A DNA stretch of 64,000 nucleotides, taken from the NCBI GenBank assembly GCA_963691815.1, contig OY829655.1:14267779-14331778 (forward strand). Reading direction: 5' to 3'. The position numbers and the translations under genes were made by a program. Shown one piece after another: positions 57,197-64,000 of the stretch. Source of the stretch: Echiichthys vipera. Taxonomy: Eukaryota; Chordata; Actinopteri; Perciformes; Trachinidae. The notes under the pieces are model-generated. The model was not told the origin of the DNA and ran no database searches. It saw only the letters and a list, made by a program, of their open reading frames with translations. The stretch's first letter is position 1. The number at the start of each line of letters is the position of its first letter.

Positions 57197-57646
57197 GGTC
57201 AAAATTAGAGAACAAGTTGTTAATACTTGATTTATTATGAAATACTGTTATTTTTCAGAATTTGTTCAGAATTTGATAGAATATCCTCCGTGGCTAATCC
57301 ACTGCAACACCAGGTTGTCCAGATGAAGGCCAAAGGGATGACCCTCTCAGCCATCGCAAGAGAGGTTGTGCGTTCCAAGTCTGTGATTTCAAGAAAATTT
57401 CAACGGTACAAGGACACAGATTCATTTAAGTCCCTCAAAAAGGCTTGTGGTCCACGTAAAACAAGTGCACAAGAAGAATGGAGGAGAGGATTATCCAAAG
57501 ACTCTCAAAAAGAATGGACTTGCAAGAAGAATGGACCGAGATCAAACCAGAGCAGTGTGAGAAGTTCATTTTTTAATCCTATAGCCCTGAGAAAACATAG
57601 TCTAAATCTTCTCTTCTGACACAATGGTTACTGCTCTCTAATTTTG
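57197..57646 (+). pseudogene. Internally deleted Tc1-like transposon with transposase N-terminus
   Basis: The protein-like segment from about 57295 (HQVVQMKAKGMTLSAIAREV, RSKSVISRKFQRYKDTDSFK) is the paired helix-turn-helix DNA-binding region of Tc1/mariner transposases. After about 57480 the frame changes and the text resembles the C-terminal tail (MDLQEEWTEIKPEQCEK), so the DDE catalytic core is deleted. Left GGTCAAAATTAGAGAAC (57197-57213) and right GCTCTCTAATTTTGC (57633-57647) are inverted-repeat ends. It cannot encode an active enzyme. Confidence 0.85.
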
Positions 57647-60600
57647 CTCACTGTTTTTTATCATAAAATAAAGGTTTTTGTTGAAGTGTCTTGGTTATTT
57701 AACAAAGCATGCTAGTAAAGCAGTGGTACAGCCACAGTAGATATTATATCAAATTCTGAACAGTAAAAAATAACCTGTTCTGATTTATTTTCATAATTAT
57801 GATCAACATTCTCATGCTGGTGTCAAGTGTTGCTTGACTGATGGCAAACTTGGTTCACTGCTTTGGTCCAGACTAAGTTATCTAAACAGCTTATGGAGTT
57901 TTAATTTATCATGAACAGATACCTGTGAAACTAATGACATGCGTTCATCCTCAAGATCTAACTTTGTTTTGTCCTTATTAGCAAATATTAGCATGGTAGA
58001 TGAACATGGTCAACATTATATCTGTAAAACAGCAACATGTTAGCATGCCAACATTGGAGTTGAGCATAAATAACAACGGTGCCTTAGTACAGCCTCAAAG
58101 AGCATGGCTGTATTATACTCTTAAGTGCCATCCCCACCAAGAACGATAACTTTAAGATAACGATGTGAGCGTCCACACTGAAACGTATATTCGGTTGGAT
58201 ATTTATGGCTGTCTGTGTTTCTCTCTTTCATCAAATCGCAAAGTAGTCCCAATGACAGTTGGTTATTCCATCATGACATTCAAACAAGTCATTTTTGCCA
58301 TACATCTTTATTAATGTATACATTATGTACAATAATAAGTTATATATACAGTTATACTTTGGTTCTGTGATGAGTCTGTGTGTTTCTACTGTACATGTTC
58401 TACTATACTGTATGTGCTACTGAGGTAAGTAATCCATGTTTGGCTTCTCATCTCCTTATATGTGTCAGGCATGTTGCCTGTCTTAAACCAGGGCTTGAGT
58501 CTATTTCAATTCAATACAGCTATTAGATTATTTATAAAATTATAAAACAAAATTCAACTGGATTTGATAAAGACAACCCTGCTCTAAGAAGACAGTATAA
58601 ATGTAAGCTTTTTATTTTCCTTGACAGGAAAATGTTGAAGGAAAAAGAAATTGAAGACATGCCTGATAAACATGCGCTTTAATTAATTTAAAGTACTGGA
58701 GTCCAGCCCCAGAGTTTACCGTGAAAAATATGAACAAAAAAGCAATAGCAAAAACCACTTGGCACTTTGGCAGGAGTGATGTGTTGGATTTTGTGCTGAG
58801 CGGTCATCAGACATTATGGTGAAAACATCTAACTTCAGATATCAGTCCTATTCCCGGAAATGGCATCGAAGTAAGTCTTGGCATTGCTTGTTAAAATTGG
58901 CCTTTGCAGCGTACTGCAGGGTTTTGAAGCTTAACCACTGGAGAAAGCAGGACCTGTAGCATCATACCTGTTCACATCATCACTATTAATGCAGCTAAGA
59001 TGAACACAGTTTAAACAAAGTTTAACTTATCGACTTATCGTCACCCTCCGTCTCTGTACGTAAAACCTTTAACCAGCTTCAGCTGCCTTTCAGAGGTGGG
59101 CATATTGTTCTCATTTGCCATATTGGTCCCACAGGGGAGAGGGGAGCTTAAATCCTGTCTGAGCATGACTGAGCTGACCACAAAAGCTGAGTAAGGTCAG
59201 ACCTTATGGGACAACCGTAGCGATGCTTCCACCACAACCGGCTGCATTCTTGTACCGTTCACAGTGCAGCAACCCTGGGGGCAGTTAGTCATGCCTCTGC
59301 TGTGGCATCTCTCTTTTTAATGCAGGCTTTTTACAGCTTTTCCACTGGGCTTTCAGTGGTTAAGTGGCCCTAAATGCTTAATTGGGTGCTGGAAATCACA
59401 GGCACTTTGCACCCGCTCTGTAAACCACAACACTTCAGCCTATTAGGGGCCCGGGGAGCCACACGCCAAATAATTAGGGCTGGCGGCAGCACTGCACCGC
59501 AGTATTGGGGTAAAAGGGGAATAAGTGGGGAGAGGAAGAATTATGAGGGGGGGGTCACAGATTGGGTCACTTCTGCACTGAGGAAGTAGTTGCCGCAGCT
59601 GTGGGTGTGTGTGTGTTAAAGTTCAGGAAAGGCCCCGATCATACAGGGTGAGTTTTAGCAGCCTGGGGTTGCTTTTGGTAATTGTTTTCAATGAGGGTCA
59701 AGTGTTATGTTTTGCTGAGCGCCTCACGTTTTTCTGCTCTATGCACCTTGTTTTTGTGCCCTGAATGCCTTAAGTTGAAAAAACTTCAACTGAGAGCAGA
59801 AAAGCAACCAACGTCATTTAACTTCACAGCAAAATAATGGTAAGGCTGAGGTGATTCTGTGGTTATTTAGCAATAATCACAAAAGACACAACCGGCAACA
59901 ATGATCGGTGTCCAACAAAAACAGTTTAAACAGTTTAGATTCAGATTTCTGACTGATTCTTTTTTTTAAGTACGTTATGATTGGTTGAACTTTTCTGTAA
60001 ACTACATGTATATTTGTGATCAGTGTTTCCACACTGAACACACCTGGTAATCCATTAATAAAGCTCACTTGGAGTTTTTAAAGAAACATCATCACAGAAT
60101 CAACCTGAAATTTACAATTTTACAATTTTCAAGCATTTAATTAAAAATACCAACATGTCTATAAAAAATTCTGTTCTGTAATGTTGACTATAATCTTGTG
60201 TGTGCTGGTGACAATTCAGTAAGAGACACTAGGTGTCCCCAAAATGCCCAAACACAGTTTACCAGATGAAAACTGAGCTTAATGATGTTTTAGCATTTCT
60301 AGCTGGGCATTATGATTGCATTTTAAGTGGGGCGCTCATATCTGCTGTCTTTGTATGACAACACCATAGCTGTAGGCACAGTTATGCATATTAACTGATG
60401 CCGCAGTCAAACGAGGTCCTAACATTAACATCTAGTTACATCAGCTGCAGGATTAACCTGCTGATTTTGGTCCTGATCAGACGGTTCAGGGAGAGCACAA
60501 CTGAGAAGGCATCGTCAATCCTCCCACTTATGATGCACCAGTGTGCCTACAAGATAGGCACTTGCCTGGTGCCGATGCAGTGGAGCTATTCAGTAACCAT

Positions 60601-61062
60601 TTTCATCAGCAACAAGATTTTGTAACAAAACTGACTGTGTTGCGTCCAGCGCACAGTTAATCTAGCTTTTTGTTAAAATCCCTTAGCATTTGAGAAAGAC
60701 TAAAATAAAATAGAAATTGTGATTATTGTATTCTTGCAGAGGAGAAAATATCTGAAGCAGCAAACTGCTGTAGAGAATAATATTAATCTTTGGTCTTTTT
60801 TGTCTTTCTCAAACTCTAGCACTTCAGAAAGACAGAACATTAAGGTCACACAAAGTATTTAGAATACTATCTTCATGGCAGAGAAAACCCATAATAGGAA
60901 AGAAAGGATTGTGCACCGGGAGGTCCACTGACATTCTTCATGTGATAGGGGTAAGGTGTATACTGTATATGTGCTGTCCTCTTTGTCAGAGCATTATGTG
61001 TCCCTACATACATGTATACTGTAAGGCATCTGAGTCTTTCAAGTCTGTGCTCCAACACATAT
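57647..61062. other. Intergenic, 3' side of edar; no other gene recognised
   Basis: Part nearest 61062 is presumably edar 3' UTR (minus strand), but no clear polyadenylation hexamer is placed. Near 58139-58190 a GAACGATAAC / ACGATGTGAGCGTCCACACT fragment resembles a fish hAT-MITE. Around 59335-59490 lies a repeat-free segment discussed in the findings. Confidence 0.4.
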
Positions 61063-63338
61063 TTAGACGCTGGCGCAGCGCTGGGATGGAGATTGGCATG
61101 GGGATGGACAGACCAACTGGCTGTGAAAACTGCTGTTGCCCTGCCGTCCGGCAGCTGCCGCCATCTCACCGCTTCCCAGCACGTCAGAGCAGAGCGACTC
61201 CACGGCGTCCAGCCTCTCGATCTGTACCAGGCGGGTCAGGAGGTCGGGGATGCTGTAACCTGCCGTGCTCACTCTCTCGAAGAGCTGCAGGCCGTCGCTC
61301 ATGCCACCGATCTCGTCGCGCTTTAGCCCGAAGCTCTCAGCCAGGTGCCTCCATGTCTTCACCACGGCTGCCTCGCTGCTGTAGGAGGAGCTCAGCATGC
61401 GGCTGGCCTTCTCCAGACAGTCAAAAGGAAGCTCTGTTGGGCTCAGGCCTGGAGAGGGACAGGAGTGTTAGACGTGACTGAGCATTAGATAAAATTTAGC
61501 AATGCTAGTGGTGTGGCTGTATGGATAACACACAAGTATTGCAGTGAAATTTGGCACTGTTATTCAAGGTTCCCTAAATATATTCTAATGACTCTTCCTC
61601 TAGAGTCATTTATTTTGTCCAAAAATGTGGTATTTGACCAAATAATTGCATAACTAAGCTTCACTGTGTGTTTAGTACCAATCCTAGACTATATATAATG
61701 GACGATGTGTCTCCACTTCCTCCCCCTGTATTAAAGTGAAGCCAAAATATCCCCAATATGGGCGATGCCATCTTGTAATTTTTGAGTGTGCGAAGGAGCG
61801 ATCATGGAGCTGAAGTCCCACCCATACACCTGCCCAACCAAGCGCAAGTCAACCACAGCTATCAATCAATCATGATGTTTCCCCCCTTTTTAAAAAAAAA
61901 AAAAAAGCATCTAACAACTAATTAAAACCAAACCTAACTCTAAAAGTGAAGACTTAAACCTAAATTGACAGGAACCATCTTTTGGAAAAATTTGACGTCA
62001 TTCCACTAACATAGAGGTGGTGGGGTTGATGACCTAAACTACTAGCCTAGTGAGACCATCCTGATCTCGCAAGCTCCATTGTATTTTACTCACAGATCAG
62101 TCTGGTTACGTGTAAGAGAGAAAAATTGGAGCCAATCAGCGTCAGATTTGAGGCGGGGGTAAGTGTGACGGAACACATGCAAATCCGACCTGGTGTAGAA
62201 ACATTTTCAGACAGTTGTATCCCTAATTCTGTTAGCCGCTCGCTAACGCTTTTATCTCTTGGATCTTTCTGCTGGAATATGAACTGGGCACCCGACATGT
62301 TATTTACTTTCTGAGCTTTGCCCCGACGCTCTGTTTGTACGTCATACTCTCCTTTGATCTGATCTGTTGTTTTGGCCCAATAGACAGACGGTTTATCCAA
62401 TCTAGCAACCAGTATTTTTGCCCCTTCCCAAAAGATCTCCAAACAAGAGTTCCCAGAGTCAGGTTGCTAAACTGCAGTCAGCCAACAGGGGTGATCGAGC
62501 TGTTTCTGTGTGCATTTTTGCATCACCTTTGGGAACCTGTCAAACTGTCCATCTTAAAGTCCATAGTGCAAATTATCAAATGTTATCATCCTAGCACATT
62601 AGATGTGAACAAGTCAGGAATTTTGTTTATTTGTGGAAAACGAGGCCTGCAGAGTGAGGTAATGACTTCTTTCTGGGTCCGTTTCACTTCCTAAAGCAAT
62701 TTTCTTTAAAGTGACAACACAGTTCATACAAATAGTTTATCTTCAGCAGAAAGAAGTCATATACCCCCACAGAACTGGCAGAAATCAATCCTTGATTACA
62801 ACGCTTGGTAAGGTGGATATTTTCTGACTTACCCTCTGTCACATTGCAGGCTCTACCATACAGATCCAGGATCTTTTTCCTTCGACTCTGTAGCATCTGT
62901 GTGGTAGGGGGAAAAACAGCATTACGTTATTTCCAGATGAAACTGAACTCAGGATCTGTTCACAATCACATATTTAACTTAGAGTAACATCTTTAAAAAC
63001 TTTATCTTCCTACCCCGGGGGTTTTATTGTTGTTGCTGATTGCGTTCACACTGCCGATGTGGTTGGTGCTGGCAATGTGGTTGACGTTGCCAATGTGGTT
63101 GGGACTCGGGATGTTTTTGGCCTGTCCAGCTGCAATGGTGGGGGCCCCGTTGCAGGCTCGGTCCCGCTCCAAGAGGCCCAGAGACAGCAGGCAGAGGTCG
63201 GGTTTGTTTCCCAGGTTGACGAGGCACAGGTTGGGGTTGTTGTTCTCGGCTGAGCCTTGCTTGTCAGATGCTGCCTCCTCGTCGCTGTCGATGCTGCGGC
63301 TCAACAGCTGTTCGTTCTCTGATGATGCATCATTTTCA
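61063..63338 (-). CDS. edar: Ectodysplasin A receptor, 3' part (last three coding exons, incomplete at 5')
   Basis: Exons on the minus strand: 63338-63014, 62896-62833, 61448-61063. They join in frame with GT-AG junctions to encode about 257 C-terminal residues; extracellular and transmembrane exons lie beyond 64000. The first exon begins in the cytoplasmic tail (ENDASSENEQLLSRS, shared with human EDAR), the second encodes QSRRKKILDLY, and the third starts LSPTELPFDCLEK and contains the death domain (AVVKTWRHLAESFGLKRDEI ... VQIERLDAVESLC). The residues equivalent to human Val370 and Arg420 are both conserved. EDAR binds ectodysplasin A1 at the plasma membrane and recruits EDARADD through the death domain to activate NF-kB in placode-derived organs (scales, teeth, fin rays in fish). 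Odd points: the linker before QSRRKK is about 50 residues longer than in human and contains a short repeat, and the post-death-domain tail differs and is longer. Confidence 0.93.
61733..62045. repeat. Fish interspersed repeat in last edar intron
   Basis: It begins AGTGAAGCCAAAATATCCCC and continues AATATGGGCGATGCCATCTT and AGCTATCAATCAATCATGA, then an A-rich segment. It is the body of the repeat family whose other end is at 50904-50957. Confidence 0.55.
62046..62450. other. Unassigned sequence in edar intron with a 118-codon minus-strand ORF
   Basis: An open frame (62442 to 62086, minus) has mixed protein-like composition but matches no family I recognise. Flanking repeats suggest it belongs to a transposon or is chance. 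It is not called as a gene. Confidence 0.3.
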
Positions 63339-63714
63339 CTGCATGCACAAACACACACATATTCGACTATATTTACATGCCCACATACTTATTGGTAGCC
63401 CATATAACACTTTAAATGTGCGTGATCCCCTGCCAGGGATTAGGTCGCGTTGCACTCCGAGACATCAGCTAGTTATCTCCATAGATTGTAAGTGTGGTCC
63501 TGGAAACACCTATTACCTTTGTTCCTGATGATTTTAAGATGGCAACCAACCCAACCCTTTAAAAAAAAACAGAACTACCCTTTATCCAACCCATCCAAAT
63601 AACTATAGACCTATCTTTAAATTTCCATTCATCTCAACCACAGCAGCTCCTTGAGGCAATTGAACGTCACTCATACGAGCTGACAATGGCGGAAACCTAG
63701 GTAACTAGGTAACC

Positions 63715-63835
63715 TAGTGGGTCCGTTCAACTGCATCTATTACCACTGCTGACGACATACAGTTGTATCTTCAGTATAGCCAAAGGACAGGTGTAATATT
63801 GGTGCCCTCCATGACTGTTGTTAAGGAATGGCTTT
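63715..63835 (+). pseudogene. Possible decayed LINE reverse-transcriptase fragment
   Basis: ACTGCTGACGACATACAGTT reads TADDIQLYL, reminiscent of the YADD catalytic loop of L2/Rex LINE reverse transcriptases. The following frames are broken. The call rests on one short motif. Confidence 0.35.
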
Positions 63836-64000
63836 ATAAAAAAAAAAATATCACCTCCCATACAGTTGTCATGAAAGAATGAAAAAGCCCTTTCCTTAAA
63901 ACAAAGTAAAACTATTATCCAATCACAAAGAACCTAATAAAAGACTGTCCTCAGTGTGCAAGAAAAAACATTTGTATAATAGGGATTTTAGATAAACTAC

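Noticed and set aside
62086..62442. 118-codon minus-strand open frame inside an edar intron
   Set aside because: No recognised family and flanked by repeat sequence; probably transposon-derived or chance. Copy search would decide.

Overview
The window is nuclear DNA from a ray-finned fish, probably a percomorph-type teleost. The evidence is intron-split genes with GT-AG splice sites, very long CA/TG microsatellites, AT-rich intergenic DNA, and remnants of fish transposon families (Tc1-like, hAT-like with an 8-bp target duplication, TTAA-ended MITEs, a 5'-truncated LINE). No operon, CRISPR array, prophage or other prokaryotic feature is present. Protein identities rest on recognised family motifs and residue patterns, not on a database search.

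Three protein-coding genes are supported. (1) 3948-6091 (+): a complete four-exon vestigial-like gene, best read as vgll3, encoding a 348-residue TEAD cofactor with an intact TONDU/VITO motif. (2) 32376-49570 (+): a complete 15-exon ccdc138 encoding 621 residues, with a central coiled coil and the conserved C-terminal domain. (3) 61063-63338 (-): the last three coding exons of edar, the ectodysplasin receptor, including the full death domain. Its extracellular and transmembrane exons lie beyond the right edge.

Layout: 1-3947 is 5' flank of vgll3 with two inverted-repeat elements and a GA microsatellite. 6092-6650 is the vgll3 3' UTR. 6.65-32.3 kb is a gene-free interval of about 26 kb holding MITEs, a hAT-type element with intact target duplication, a perfect 282-bp tandem duplication, several CA arrays, a hairpin containing two DR1 nuclear-receptor-like sites, and a few low-repeat stretches that could be conserved enhancers. 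32.4-49.6 kb is ccdc138, with a dead LINE fragment and a possible Z-DNA tract in intron 13. 49.6-61 kb is the tail-to-tail interval between ccdc138 and edar, with a large palindromic repeat and an internally deleted Tc1-like copy. 61-64 kb is the 3' part of edar.

The ccdc138/edar tail-to-tail pair matches the arrangement in human 2q12-q13. vgll3 is not in that neighbourhood in human, so its position here is a fish-side linkage. The genes do not form one pathway: vgll3 modulates TEAD (Hippo-output) transcription, ccdc138 is linked to centrosomes and cilia, and edar drives NF-kB signalling in skin-appendage (scale, tooth, fin-ray) development. I found no convincing new multi-gene system. The most interesting items are an expanded repeat-containing linker in EDAR, an upstream ORF overlapping the vgll3 start, the DR1 hairpin, a CTCF-like site before ccdc138, and several well-delimited mobile elements.
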